From Sulfitobacter sediminilitoris (GTDB taxonomy: Bacteria > Pseudomonadota > Alphaproteobacteria > Rhodobacterales > Rhodobacteraceae): DNA of 58,722 nucleotides. The stretch's first letter is position 1; each line of letters opens with the position of its first letter. The position numbers and the translations under genes were made by a program. Shown in pieces: positions 35,730 through 44,304 of the stretch. The notes under the pieces are model-generated. The model was given only the letters and a program-made list of their open reading frames with translations, was not told the DNA's origin and did not search any database. The DNA is taken from NCBI RefSeq assembly GCF_010667575.1, contig NZ_JAABNT010000020.1, positions 1-58,722 on the forward strand, read 5' to 3'.

Positions 35730-36373
35730 ACCGTGGGTCTTTACAGGCTTTCTTCGATGAGGAAGACGGGGTCACTCTGGTGGAGGCCCTGCTGGTCACG
35801 CCTATCGTGATTCTAGCTATTACCGTTATGGTGGAGCTTGGTGTCGCGATGTTTCAATGGAACCAATCAGTGAAAGCCATTCAAATCGGCGCACGCGCCG
35901 CATCTGTTTCAGAGCCATTGATGACATGGGAGACCTATGAAGCGGCCATGATGAGCGATTGGTCTGGCACAAACGAAGGTGATCCGACGCCGGTTGCCGC
36001 GGTAACGATCTCGTGTGGGGCTGGTTCCTCGCCCTGCGATAGCGATGGAATGGATCGTTTGCTCACAGGCGGTGATGGAGCCTGTGGTGAAGGGGGTCTT
36101 CCTATTGGGATGTGCGACGTCGCCCCCTGGATCAGGGCTGAAAATGTTCTGGTCACTTATTCTCGCAGTGGCCTTGGATATGTGGGCCGACCCTGCGGTC
36201 CGGTAAGTACGGTGACTGTTGAATTAAGTGATGTGGAGGTGGAACTGCTCTTTCTGGATCGGGTACTGGAACTCTTCATTCCCGATAGATCACCTTTCGA
36301 GAAGATCACCATTCCTCGGCACAGGGTAAGCGCAACGAGTGAAGACCTCAGCAATTCAAATAAATCATGTTGA
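35723..36373 (+). CDS. Second TadE/TadF-like pseudopilin
   Basis: A 216-residue protein of the same class as its neighbour. FFDEEDGVTLVEALLVTPIVILAITVMVELGV holds the pseudopilin cleavage and hydrophobic stretch (Gly, then VTLVEA with Glu at +5). The periplasmic domain is rich in Gly and Cys (ISCGAGSSPCDSDG, GACGEGG, GMCDVAPW), so disulfides are likely. It probably corresponds to TadF. It overlaps tadE by 7 bp, indicating coupled translation, and is followed by cpaE after 32 bp. Confidence 0.78.
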   Translation: MVDRGSLQAFFDEEDGVTLVEALLVTPIVILAITVMVELGVAMFQWNQSVKAIQIGARAASVSEPLMTWETYEAAMMSDWSGTNEGDPTPVAAVTISCGAGSSPCDSDGMDRLLTGGDGACGEGGLPIGMCDVAPWIRAENVLVTYSRSGLGYVGRPCGPVSTVTVELSDVEVELLFLDRVLELFIPDRSPFEKITIPRHRVSATSEDLSNSNKSC

Positions 36374-36405
36374 GAAGGTAAGTATTGGGAAATGGATAAG
36401 ATTTT

Positions 36406-37551
36406 ATGAGCACTGCAGCACTGACACGCGTTGTAATCGTTTTGGGGAAGGAGCTCGAAACCAGTAATGTGGCTGAAATCATCGCGAATAATCCGCGGTA
36501 TGTTGTGACTACGCTTCGCATGAATGAAATCGCCAAGAGCGCGAGTTTGCCAGACGCCGACGTAGTCCTTGTTGACTTCAATATGATGGGGGATGAGGAA
36601 CGACAAATCTTCTCCGAAGTGCGCGCCAATGCCTCCGATAAGCCGCTGATTGTAGTGTCCGAAAAACTTGAACCTGACGCGATGCGTCATCTGTTCAAAT
36701 TCAACGTTGACGATTGGCTTAGTAAGCCCGTTGAACCAGAAGCCCTTTTGGATGTGATCACCAACTCAGTGCGTGCAAAGCGCAGTGACTCGCATCAAGT
36801 GAATGCAGTGATATCTTGCGTTGGAGGGGCCGGTGCGACCACTGTTGCGATAAATATGGCCGATATCGCTTGCAAATCGCGGCCGAAGAGGAAGTCAGGT
36901 GTTGCATTGGTGGACCTCGATTTCTCCACTGGTAATTGTAGCTATTTGCTTAACATGGTGAGCACCTTCAACCTTGGAACTGTTGCATCCGCACCAAGTC
37001 GAATCGATCAAGAGTTCATCAGCGTAATCCAGCAAAAACATGATGCGGGATTCTTTCTCTATTCATTTAAACGGCCAGAAGTGAACACTGATCCAGGTAG
37101 TATTGAATTGGTTCTTCGTCTTCTGGATGCCATCAGTTTAGAGCATTCAAACGTATTCCTTGATATTCCCTATTATGAAACGCCATGGCGCAGCAATGTC
37201 TTGTCTGCGGTAGATACTTACACATTAGTCACTGAATTGAACTTGCCCGCGATCAAGCACACCTTAGACTTGATCGAGCACATCAAAGAGCTGCGCGGTG
37301 GTCATCTATCCATGCATGTCATCTTTAATAAGCACTCGAGAAAGCTGTTTGGCGCACGGATCACATCTCGTCGGATCAAAGAGTTGTTGGGAGATATTCC
37401 TTTCAGTTATCTGCCCAGTGACGGCTCTATGCTCGGCGAGGCGGCCGACCGAGGTGTCCTACCAAGCGAGATTTCGACACGATCGCCCTTTCTTAAGAAA
37501 CTGGCCAATTACATGGAAACTGCTAGAATTTCAACGGGGACGACCACGTGA
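36406..37551 (+). CDS. cpaE: Pilus localisation ATPase CpaE/TadZ
   Basis: A 381-residue cytoplasmic protein. Residues about 5-125 resemble a receiver-like domain (VVLVDFNMMGDEERQIFSEVR with the Asp region; PLIVVSEKL), and the rest is a MinD/ParA-type domain. The phosphate loop reads ISCVGGAGATTVAINMA (about residues 135-150), lacking the usual Lys, as is common in CpaE/TadZ proteins. VALVDLDFSTGNCSYLLNM gives the Walker A' Asp. CpaE places the Tad system at a cell pole. Its stop overlaps the start of the L,D-transpeptidase by 4 bp (GTGA). Confidence 0.88.
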   Translation: MSTAALTRVVIVLGKELETSNVAEIIANNPRYVVTTLRMNEIAKSASLPDADVVLVDFNMMGDEERQIFSEVRANASDKPLIVVSEKLEPDAMRHLFKFNVDDWLSKPVEPEALLDVITNSVRAKRSDSHQVNAVISCVGGAGATTVAINMADIACKSRPKRKSGVALVDLDFSTGNCSYLLNMVSTFNLGTVASAPSRIDQEFISVIQQKHDAGFFLYSFKRPEVNTDPGSIELVLRLLDAISLEHSNVFLDIPYYETPWRSNVLSAVDTYTLVTELNLPAIKHTLDLIEHIKELRGGHLSMHVIFNKHSRKLFGARITSRRIKELLGDIPFSYLPSDGSMLGEAADRGVLPSEISTRSPFLKKLANYMETARISTGTTT

Positions 37552-38123
37552 AGCAATGTGAAATCAAACGTCGGCGCTTTATCGGTGGTGGCCTTGCCGC
37601 AGTTGGAGTGGCGGCGGGAGTACTCGCTCCGCCGCTAGCCGCCGATGTCAAAAAGATACCGCGGGAGCATGGAGAAAGCACCATGTCCATCGTGCCATAT
37701 TCAGGGCACGAGAAGCCGGGAACGATCATCATATCAAATTCAAGCCGTACCCTCTTGCGAATTCAGTCTTCAACTCGTGCAGAGAAGTACCGTGTTTCGA
37801 TAGGACGCGATGGCTTTGAGTGGACTGGCACTGTCTATGTCGGACGGAAGGTAGAATGGCCCGATTGGCGTCCGCCCGAAGCGATGCGAAAGCGTGATAG
37901 CAGTCTGCCAAATTACGTGCCACCGGGTCCCTATAATCCGCTCGGCGCGCGCGCAATATACCTATATTCTAACGGGCACGACACGCTCTACCGGATACAT
38001 GGTACAAATAGTTCGGAAACAGTCGGAAATTATGAGACTTCTGGATGTTTCCGGCTAACAAATCGGGATGTGATAGACCTGTTCAAAAAGGTAAAGAACA
38101 GGGACAAAGTGATCGTCTATTGA
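37548..38123 (+). CDS. L,D-transpeptidase (YkuD family) within the Tad operon
   Basis: A 191-residue exported enzyme. The N-terminus KRRRFIGGGLAAVGVAAG is a twin-arginine-type signal. The YkuD domain (about 65-190) includes RVSIGRDGFEWTGTVYVG, NPLGARAIYLY and the active-site stretch YRIHGTNSSETVGNYETSGC followed by FRLTN, with catalytic Cys at about residue 165 and His at about 150. It would form 3-3 cross-links in peptidoglycan or attach proteins to it. It starts with GTG overlapping cpaE by 4 bp, and cpaF follows 19 bp later, so it is transcribed with the core pilus genes. I infer local wall remodelling for pilus passage or anchoring; a plain housekeeping role is possible. Confidence 0.9.
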   Translation: MKQCEIKRRRFIGGGLAAVGVAAGVLAPPLAADVKKIPREHGESTMSIVPYSGHEKPGTIIISNSSRTLLRIQSSTRAEKYRVSIGRDGFEWTGTVYVGRKVEWPDWRPPEAMRKRDSSLPNYVPPGPYNPLGARAIYLYSNGHDTLYRIHGTNSSETVGNYETSGCFRLTNRDVIDLFKKVKNRDKVIVY

Positions 38124-38142
38124 GATAGGTAAGGAACGTTTA

Positions 38143-39558
38143 ATGGTGGGACGATTTTTCCACAGTCAAGGAGCTCAGGAAAGCAGCACGAGTGACGTGT
38201 TGGCCCAACAAAAGATACTGAGACTTGATAAGTATGAAGCAAAGAACGGACAAGCGTCTGGAGAAGAACAGAAAGTTGCAGATAGCGGCCCGGACTTTGT
38301 TGCTGAACGGGTGGCCCTGCATCGCTACCTGCTCGAGAGAATTAACCTTTCCATACTCGATACAATGGAAGCAGACGAAGTCCGAGAAGAGCTTCGGCCA
38401 CTGGTCCGCAACTATGTGAAGGAAAACAATCTTCCGCTTAACGCGGCGGAGTTGGACACACTCATCTCGGATATCGGAGATGAAATGCTAGGGCTAGGGC
38501 CACTGGAGCCACTCCTGGCTGATGATACGATCTCTGACATTTTGATAGTCGGCGCGGGTACCGTGTACGTGGAACGGTTCGGAAAAATTGAGCTAACCCG
38601 TGTACGCTTTAAGGATGAGGCTCATCTCATGCGGATCGTAAATAAGATTGTAGCCGCGGTAGGGCGCCGTGTAGACGAATCTGCTCCACTTGTAGATGCG
38701 CGCCTGCAGGACGGTTCTCGTGTTAACGTTGCGGTACGACCCATCGCGGTAGATGGACCGCAAGTATCAATTCGGAAGTTTTCACGTAATCCTTTATCGC
38801 TACAAAAATTGGTGTCATTCGGCGCGTTGGCTAAGGGGATGGCAGAGTTGTTGGCTGCGGCAGTTGAAGCCAAGGTTTCCATAATTGTGTCAGGTGGTAC
38901 TGGCTCTGGTAAGACAACGGTGCTGAATGCGTTGTCGAGCTTCATTCCCCATGATGAAAGGCTTGTGACGATTGAAGATGCTGCTGAACTCCAACTCCAG
39001 CAGCCTCATGTGGTACGACTTGAAACGCGACCTCCAACAGTCGACGGACGGAATGAAGTCCTCCAAAGAGACTTGGTGAAAAATGCGCTACGGATGCGCC
39101 CGGACCGCATTATTGTTGGAGAAGTCAGGGGGCCGGAGGCGTTCGATATGCTACAAGCCATGAATACGGGCCACGAAGGCTCAATGTCCACGATTCACGC
39201 CAATAGTCCACGTGACGCGATTGCCAGGATCGAACAGATGGTTGGAATGGCAGGAATGCCGATGACGCAAACCGCAATTCGTTCGCAGATTAGCTCTGCC
39301 GTTCACCTGATCGTTCAACTTGCTCGCCTGCGGGACGGAACACGTCGCGTTGTGTCAATTTCGGAGATCGTGGGTATGGAGGGTGACGTCGTACAATTGC
39401 AAGAACTGATGCTCTTTAAGAAGATTGGCTTGGAAGAAGACGGTAAAATTAAAGGGGAATTCCGCGCATCAGGCTTGCGCCCAAGTTTCATAGAAGATCT
39501 TGAAACAATGGGGATTCATCTTGATCCCCAAATTTTCAATCCGTCGGGGCCGCTTTGA
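38143..39558 (+). CDS. cpaF: Flp pilus assembly ATPase CpaF/TadA
   Basis: A 471-residue cytoplasmic secretion ATPase of the type II/IV family that powers Flp pilus assembly. After a variable N-terminus of about 45 residues come the N-terminal domain ([23 protein letters not shown], about 115-140) and the motor. The motor has Walker [19 protein letters not shown] (about 248-262), the Asp box [12 protein letters not shown], Walker [21 protein letters not shown], and the His box [27 protein letters not shown] before the ATG is the ribosome binding site. Full length for the family. Confidence 0.95.
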   Translation: MVGRFFHSQGAQESSTSDVLAQQKILRLDKYEAKNGQASGEEQKVADSGPDFVAERVALHRYLLERINLSILDTMEADEVREELRPLVRNYVKENNLPLNAAELDTLISDIGDEMLGLGPLEPLLADDTISDILIVGAGTVYVERFGKIELTRVRFKDEAHLMRIVNKIVAAVGRRVDESAPLVDARLQDGSRVNVAVRPIAVDGPQVSIRKFSRNPLSLQKLVSFGALAKGMAELLAAAVEAKVSIIVSGGTGSGKTTVLNALSSFIPHDERLVTIEDAAELQLQQPHVVRLETRPPTVDGRNEVLQRDLVKNALRMRPDRIIVGEVRGPEAFDMLQAMNTGHEGSMSTIHANSPRDAIARIEQMVGMAGMPMTQTAIRSQISSAVHLIVQLARLRDGTRRVVSISEIVGMEGDVVQLQELMLFKKIGLEEDGKIKGEFRASGLRPSFIEDLETMGIHLDPQIFNPSGPL

Positions 39559-39561
39559 CAC

Positions 39562-40524
39562 ATGTTTGACAACCCTTACTTATTTTACGGTCTGATCTTC
39601 GCTGCTGCTCTCCTGGCAGCCGATACTTTTCTGCGTACTCTCGGTTCTATTCGTCGGTCAAACAGAGAAGTTGTTAACCGTTTAGAGGAGCTTCGGAAAT
39701 CAAAAGGGGTGGATGTCGGTTTTGGCGAACTCCTGCGGTTGCGAGGTCTTGGTGGGCGTGACGGTGAGCAAACACTGGGCGGTTTGATCAATCAATATAT
39801 CGCACAAACTGGACGCGAGATCAGCATTTTCCGGCGTTTCGTTATCTTGTTTTTCTTGTTTTTTGTCGGCTATGGTCTCGCGACAGTAGTCATTTCTTAC
39901 GCTCCAGTTTTTCAAATTTTGTCTGGCTTTATTTTCTCTGTCCTTGTTTCATCATTGATGGTTTACGTGTTGCGACAACGCCGAATTTTGCAGTTCACGG
40001 AACAGCTCGCTCCGGCCATTGATATCATGGTCCGCAGTTTGAGCGCTGGTCATCCCCTGACAACAGCTATCTCTCTGGTGTCTCGGGAAATGCCTGATCC
40101 AATAGGATCTGAGTTTGGTATTCTTAGTGACCAGATGACCTTTGGATCAGAAATTGAGCAAGCCATGCTAAGTATGTGTGATCGGGTTGGCGCGCCAGAG
40201 CTTAACATGCTGACTGTCAGCGTGAGTGTGCAACGTAGCACTGGTGGAAATCTCGCAGAAATTCTTGATAATCTTGCTCAAATGATACGCGATCGGATTA
40301 TGATTAAATCAAAAGTCAAAGCGATTTCAGCTGAGGGCCGCATCACCGCATGGATCATGCTGCTATTTCCGTTTGGTCTCTTCTTCATGCTGAAGACTTT
40401 GGTTCCGACCTATTTTGATCTGGTCTGGGAGAGTGGTTACGGCGAATTTATCGTCGCTGGATGCCTTGGTCTGATTTTTGCTGGTATGATCATCATTCGG
40501 CGACTTGTAAACTTTGATTTTTAG
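39562..40524 (+). CDS. tadB: Flp pilus inner-membrane platform protein TadB
   Basis: A 320-residue inner-membrane protein of the type II secretion F family. There are membrane helices at about 7-25, 95-125, 265-285 and 295-315. The cytoplasmic F domain holds QLAPAIDIMVRSLSAGHPLTTAI and the later part VSVQRSTGGNLAEILDNLAQMIRDR, both typical of TadB. It forms the platform with TadC that CpaF acts on. It begins 3 bp after the cpaF stop. Confidence 0.92.
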   Translation: MFDNPYLFYGLIFAAALLAADTFLRTLGSIRRSNREVVNRLEELRKSKGVDVGFGELLRLRGLGGRDGEQTLGGLINQYIAQTGREISIFRRFVILFFLFFVGYGLATVVISYAPVFQILSGFIFSVLVSSLMVYVLRQRRILQFTEQLAPAIDIMVRSLSAGHPLTTAISLVSREMPDPIGSEFGILSDQMTFGSEIEQAMLSMCDRVGAPELNMLTVSVSVQRSTGGNLAEILDNLAQMIRDRIMIKSKVKAISAEGRITAWIMLLFPFGLFFMLKTLVPTYFDLVWESGYGEFIVAGCLGLIFAGMIIIRRLVNFDF

Positions 40525-40553
40525 AGCCGTGTCGTGCTCTCGGAGGTAACGCT

Positions 40554-41477
40554 TTGAACGAAACGCTTATCTTGGCTAGTGTGTTTGTCGCGGTGCTCTT
40601 GGTCGCGTATACTGTAGTGAGCTTTCTTTTTCTTAGAGCAGAGATCGCACGAAATGCCGGTTCGACGCGTGCGCGGAGAACACTGACTGATGAGCAGATT
40701 GACCGCATACTTGGATCTGAGAATAAAGAAATTCGCTACTACTTGGATGTAGTTCAGAATGAACCTTCGAATTCCTTGCGGATGCGTATGGTGCAGGCTG
40801 GGTTCTTCTCAAAGCGGGCTGTGCTGTATTTCAACGCGCTACGGTGGGCGATCGCGGCCGGAGTTTTTTCATTTGTCCAGTTTGGTGGTCGAGCAATCTG
40901 GGAAACGGTCAGTAATGCAGCAATTCTAATGTTCGCAGTGATTGCTGCTGGGTTAGCATTTATTGCTTGTTCAATTGTACTTGAAAGGATTGGTAAACGT
41001 CGAGCCCTTGAGTTCAAAAAGATATTCCCGGACTTCATGGACATGTTACTAGTTTGTATGGATTCCGGTCTGGGTCTAGAAGCAGCGATAGAAAGGGTGA
41101 CGAGAGAGTTTCTGCTCACAACACGTGATTTTGGTATACAGCTTAGTATTGTTAATTTGGAGTTACGTGGTGGACGACCCTTGCACGAGGCAATTCAAAG
41201 TTTCTCGAAACGAATAAATGTTGAAGAGGCGCGGACTCTTGCTGTGTTATTCAAGCAAAGCCAGGAGTTAGGTGCAAGCGTAAGCAAGACACTTCGGGTA
41301 TTTGCCCGGGAAATGCGTCAAAAACGCCTTATCCATGCTGAGGAGAAGGCAAATTCACTACCAGTGAAAATGCTCTTACCCATGGCACTTTTCATGTTTC
41401 CTGTAAATCTAATCATCGTTCTCGTGCCAATCATGATGCTGATAATGAAAATGATAACAACCCTGACCCCATCTTAG
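40554..41477 (+). CDS. tadC: Flp pilus inner-membrane platform protein TadC
   Basis: A 307-residue T2SF-domain membrane protein, partner of TadB. Hydrophobic helices lie at about 5-25, 100-145 and 275-305. The F domain contains FKKIFPDFMDMLLVCMDSGLGLEAAI and SQELGASVSKTLRVFAREMRQKR, as in TadC. Start is TTG at 40554, supported by a near-perfect GGAGGTAAC (40542-40550). It closes the plus-strand pilus operon; no terminator hairpin is evident after it. Confidence 0.92.
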   Translation: MNETLILASVFVAVLLVAYTVVSFLFLRAEIARNAGSTRARRTLTDEQIDRILGSENKEIRYYLDVVQNEPSNSLRMRMVQAGFFSKRAVLYFNALRWAIAAGVFSFVQFGGRAIWETVSNAAILMFAVIAAGLAFIACSIVLERIGKRRALEFKKIFPDFMDMLLVCMDSGLGLEAAIERVTREFLLTTRDFGIQLSIVNLELRGGRPLHEAIQSFSKRINVEEARTLAVLFKQSQELGASVSKTLRVFAREMRQKRLIHAEEKANSLPVKMLLPMALFMFPVNLIIVLVPIMMLIMKMITTLTPS

Positions 41478-41989
41478 GGATGAGTTGCGAACGCTGATTG
41501 CCTTTCAAAGAGGGCTTCTCGGCCTGGTGTACTTGTCCACTTCTGTCTCTGGTGTCGCAGATTTTGCCCACAGTTGGTATGTAGATTTCTAATGAGAAGG
41601 TCGGAGTCAATGGCTTCACTCGAGTTGTGGTTTTGTTGTTGATACAGTATCCGCAACAATCCCGTCACAGGACATCGATTCAAAGGTTGGGCATCGTATC
41701 ATAAGAATATGGACAAGAAGCTCTCGACTTGAGGTAGACGATAATGTGCCTCCTCCGCGTGGTTGCTTGCGCACACTCACACATCGAAGCAGTAGTCGCC
41801 TCAAGCACCCTTGGCGCGCTTTTGATAGAGCAGATCACCAAATGTTAGTGCGATATCGTCTGGACAGATTGAACTGTCATACGTGCACATATTTTATCAT
41901 CACGGACCGAAGCTCGCAAAGTCTGGACTTTAAGTTGACAGTCTTGGGAGGCCTTGTACTCTATTGCTGTTAAAAATGCGGGTATTGTC
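41478..41989. other. Gene-free stretch after the Tad operon
   Basis: AT-rich, with short overlapping frames on both strands and no recognisable homology or terminator. Possibly decayed sequence. Confidence 0.4.
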
Positions 41990-42256
41990 ATGCAAAAGAT
42001 ATCAGGTACATACATGGGACAAGGAACAGCTTGCCCGCTTTTTTTGCTAGATGATGGTGAGAAAATCACTCTAACAGGGCGAATGCCAGGTATGGAGCCT
42101 GGTCAGAAATTCGAATTCGAAGGAAACTGGATGCTACATTCGACGTGTATGCAGGGACGTACTTTTAACGTTGCAAGATTTTGGCGAAGAGATAATTCCT
42201 ATCTAGATGACAAAAGTGAAGTGAAGACATTTTGGCCGACCATTAGCGACCGGTAG
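41990..42256 (+). CDS. Small DUF5818-like protein
   Basis: An 88-residue protein that starts MQKISGTYMGQGTACPLFLL. The pattern (Gly, Cys-Pro, then DDGEKITLTG, a Gly-Lys-Phe core KFEFEGNW, and STCMQGRTFNVARFW) fits the small beta-barrel DUF5818 domain as I remember it. Two Cys may pair or bind metal. No signal peptide is visible. It lies between the pilus operon and the opposing AAA+ gene in the same AT-rich DNA. Function unknown; the longer upstream frame has no ribosome binding site. Confidence 0.55.
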   Translation: MQKISGTYMGQGTACPLFLLDDGEKITLTGRMPGMEPGQKFEFEGNWMLHSTCMQGRTFNVARFWRRDNSYLDDKSEVKTFWPTISDR

Positions 42257-42355
42257 CTTTTTCGCTAACGCACTATTATCTTTAGCGACATGAAAAGAAT
42301 ATTTTAGTTCCTGGCTAATATTCTACATTCAATAATCTAGAGTGATTTGTGGCGC

Positions 42356-43639
42356 TTAAATAGATGAAGAGATCTTGTGCTTCTTTACCTTGACAACATT
42401 TTTCCAAGCGATTTGCAATAATTCGTCCGTGAGCTCGAAATCTCGTCCAAGATAGCGGCAAATCGCTTTGATATGCTGTAAAAGAAAGCCTGGATGTGCG
42501 CCGGAGGTGACTACTCCCGGCTGTTCGTACTCACTTTCAAAAAATGCTTTAACAACATCTGATTTGAATTCAATATTCCTTACGTTACAGGCGTTTGCAA
42601 AAATCTGAAAATAATCTTCGCGTGTCGGGGAGGGCACATGAATCTTGTAGAAGACCCTTCGCAGGGAAGCTCCATCCCCAAGCTCTTCTGGGAGCATATT
42701 TGATGAAAATATTACGAGCTGATCGAAGGGGATTGTGAATTTCTTTCCAGTATGAAGCGACATAATATCAAATCCCTTCTCCAAAGGGACAATCCAGCGA
42801 TTAAAGAACTGCTGAGTTGTAGCAACTTGTCGTCCAAAGTCATCAATGATAAACACTCCGCCGAGCGCTTTTAGGTGCATTGGTGCTTCGTAAAAGCGCG
42901 AGGTCTTCTCAAATGAGAAATCAAGCATTTCTAGCGTCAATTCGCCACCTGAGCTTAGGACTGGACGCCTGCATGGCACCCATCGCGGGTCTAGCGGCAG
43001 AGAACCCTCGGGTAGGTCGGCAAGTTCATGCAGAGTTTCGTCGAAGAAACGAATAATTTGGTTCCCTACTATTGTTGCAAAGGGAATAAAAATGGTGTCT
43101 CGAAATGATTGGCCGAGTGCTTCAGCTATGGCTGTCTTGCCGTTGCCTGGTTCTCCGTAAAGTAATATTGACCGTCCGGAATTTGCTGCAGGCCCGAGCT
43201 GAGCCATCATCTGGGAGGGTATGACCAGATGACTTAAGGCTCTCTCTAGGTCGTCGTGACGGATTTCTTCATTAGCAATCGTTTGCCTCTTGATTTGTTT
43301 GGAAAATGTCTCAAGTGGAACTGGTGCAGGACCGATGTATTGTGACGAAAGCATCGCCTCAAGCGCCCATTTGTGCCCAGAATCGGTCAACGAGTAACGG
43401 ATCTCAGACTTAATATCATCAGACTCAAGACCTTGTGATTCAACGAGGTTTAGAGAGATCATTTCTGTTACAACCTGCCGACAAACGATGCGCGGTAGCT
43501 TGACGACTTGGCCAATTTCAGGCGGGGTCATCGTTCCCCCCTCGTATAGCACTTTGGTGAAGAGCCCGGTCAGGAACGCTTGGCTAAGTCCTGTTTCTTC
43601 GACCGTCCTTGGTGGTGCTTCATATTCAAAGATAGACAA
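42356..43639 (-). CDS. AAA+ ATPase with N-terminal winged-helix region
   Basis: A 427-residue cytoplasmic protein. Residues about 15-120 look like winged-helix folds (LTGLFTKVLYEGGTMTPPEIGQVVKLP; SEIRYSLTDSGHKWALEAM). The AAA+ module follows: Walker A LLYGEPGNGKTAIAEALG (about 158-175), Walker B GGVFIIDDFGR (about 257), sensor 1 LVIFSSNMLP and an arginine-finger region ASLRRVFYKI. I place the start at TTG 43639 because GGGAGG (43645-43650) lies exactly five bases ahead of it; an ATG at 43675 has no such site. It faces the pilus operon. Such ATPases often act on protein complexes, but no substrate can be named. Confidence 0.8.
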   Translation of the reverse strand: MSIFEYEAPPRTVEETGLSQAFLTGLFTKVLYEGGTMTPPEIGQVVKLPRIVCRQVVTEMISLNLVESQGLESDDIKSEIRYSLTDSGHKWALEAMLSSQYIGPAPVPLETFSKQIKRQTIANEEIRHDDLERALSHLVIPSQMMAQLGPAANSGRSILLYGEPGNGKTAIAEALGQSFRDTIFIPFATIVGNQIIRFFDETLHELADLPEGSLPLDPRWVPCRRPVLSSGGELTLEMLDFSFEKTSRFYEAPMHLKALGGVFIIDDFGRQVATTQQFFNRWIVPLEKGFDIMSLHTGKKFTIPFDQLVIFSSNMLPEELGDGASLRRVFYKIHVPSPTREDYFQIFANACNVRNIEFKSDVVKAFFESEYEQPGVVTSGAHPGFLLQHIKAICRYLGRDFELTDELLQIAWKNVVKVKKHKISSSI

Positions 43640-43859
43640 TATAACCTCCCAAAAAATAACTTCACCATTCAACATTTTGCGTTATAACTCTACGAATTAT
43701 CTACCGCATCGCAAGCTTCAGTCCGATCTCATGCAGCAGCTTCAGGATGTCTCCGTCTGAGTTTCGTTTCTAGGCCATCTCAGGCCCCTTCTTTCGGCCA
43801 TGGTAGTGGCCCAGTTTTAAGGGGGAAGGATAGATGGGTTCTGACGATTCTACGCCCGT

Positions 43860-44150
43860 CAGAGGGACCGCTGGACCTATTCGCTAAGGGAGAGCTGCAC
43901 GCCGAACCAGCCGCCTTCTACGTCTACGAGGTTGCACGCGACGTTGCCTGTCGCATCACGACGACTGAAGCATATATCGATGCGAGCCGACGACGAAAGT
44001 GAGTCGAGATGCTCTTCGCGCACCTCGCTGCAACCGTCCGCAACCTCCAGAAACTCGCGAAGTTGATCTCGGGTTCGCCCGCGCTGGCCAAACCACTAAC
44101 CAACTGCAAACGCTATTATTGCTCGTGGCTGGCCAACTTTTCCAACATTC
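43860..44150 (+). pseudogene. IS1182-type transposase remnant
   Basis: The plus strand reads YVYEVARDVACRITTTEAYIDASRRRK, a stop, then VEMLFAHLAATVRNLQKLAK. Intact IS1182-family transposases have RKKVEMLFAHL, about 35 more residues and then AATAQNLRKLAKL. So this copy has both a nonsense mutation and an internal deletion joining the two motifs. The N-terminal two thirds are absent. It marks an old insertion between the AAA+ gene and the cation ATPase. Confidence 0.7.
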
Positions 44151-44304
44151 AGCCCGTTCCGGACTGTCTTTTCTGCGTGATTTAGCGCAGCACCTAGCCA
44201 ACTTTTGGATAAATCTTAAAGATTAAGGCATTTGAATTGACCTAGATTAAATGACTGACCTCTCTTTCTGCTATGTTGCGGATGCATATCGGAAGGCAAA
44301 GCCA

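Noticed and set aside
36406..37551. Loss of the Walker Lys in CpaE as a defect
   Set aside because: CpaE/TadZ proteins commonly have deviant phosphate loops, so this is not evidence of inactivation.
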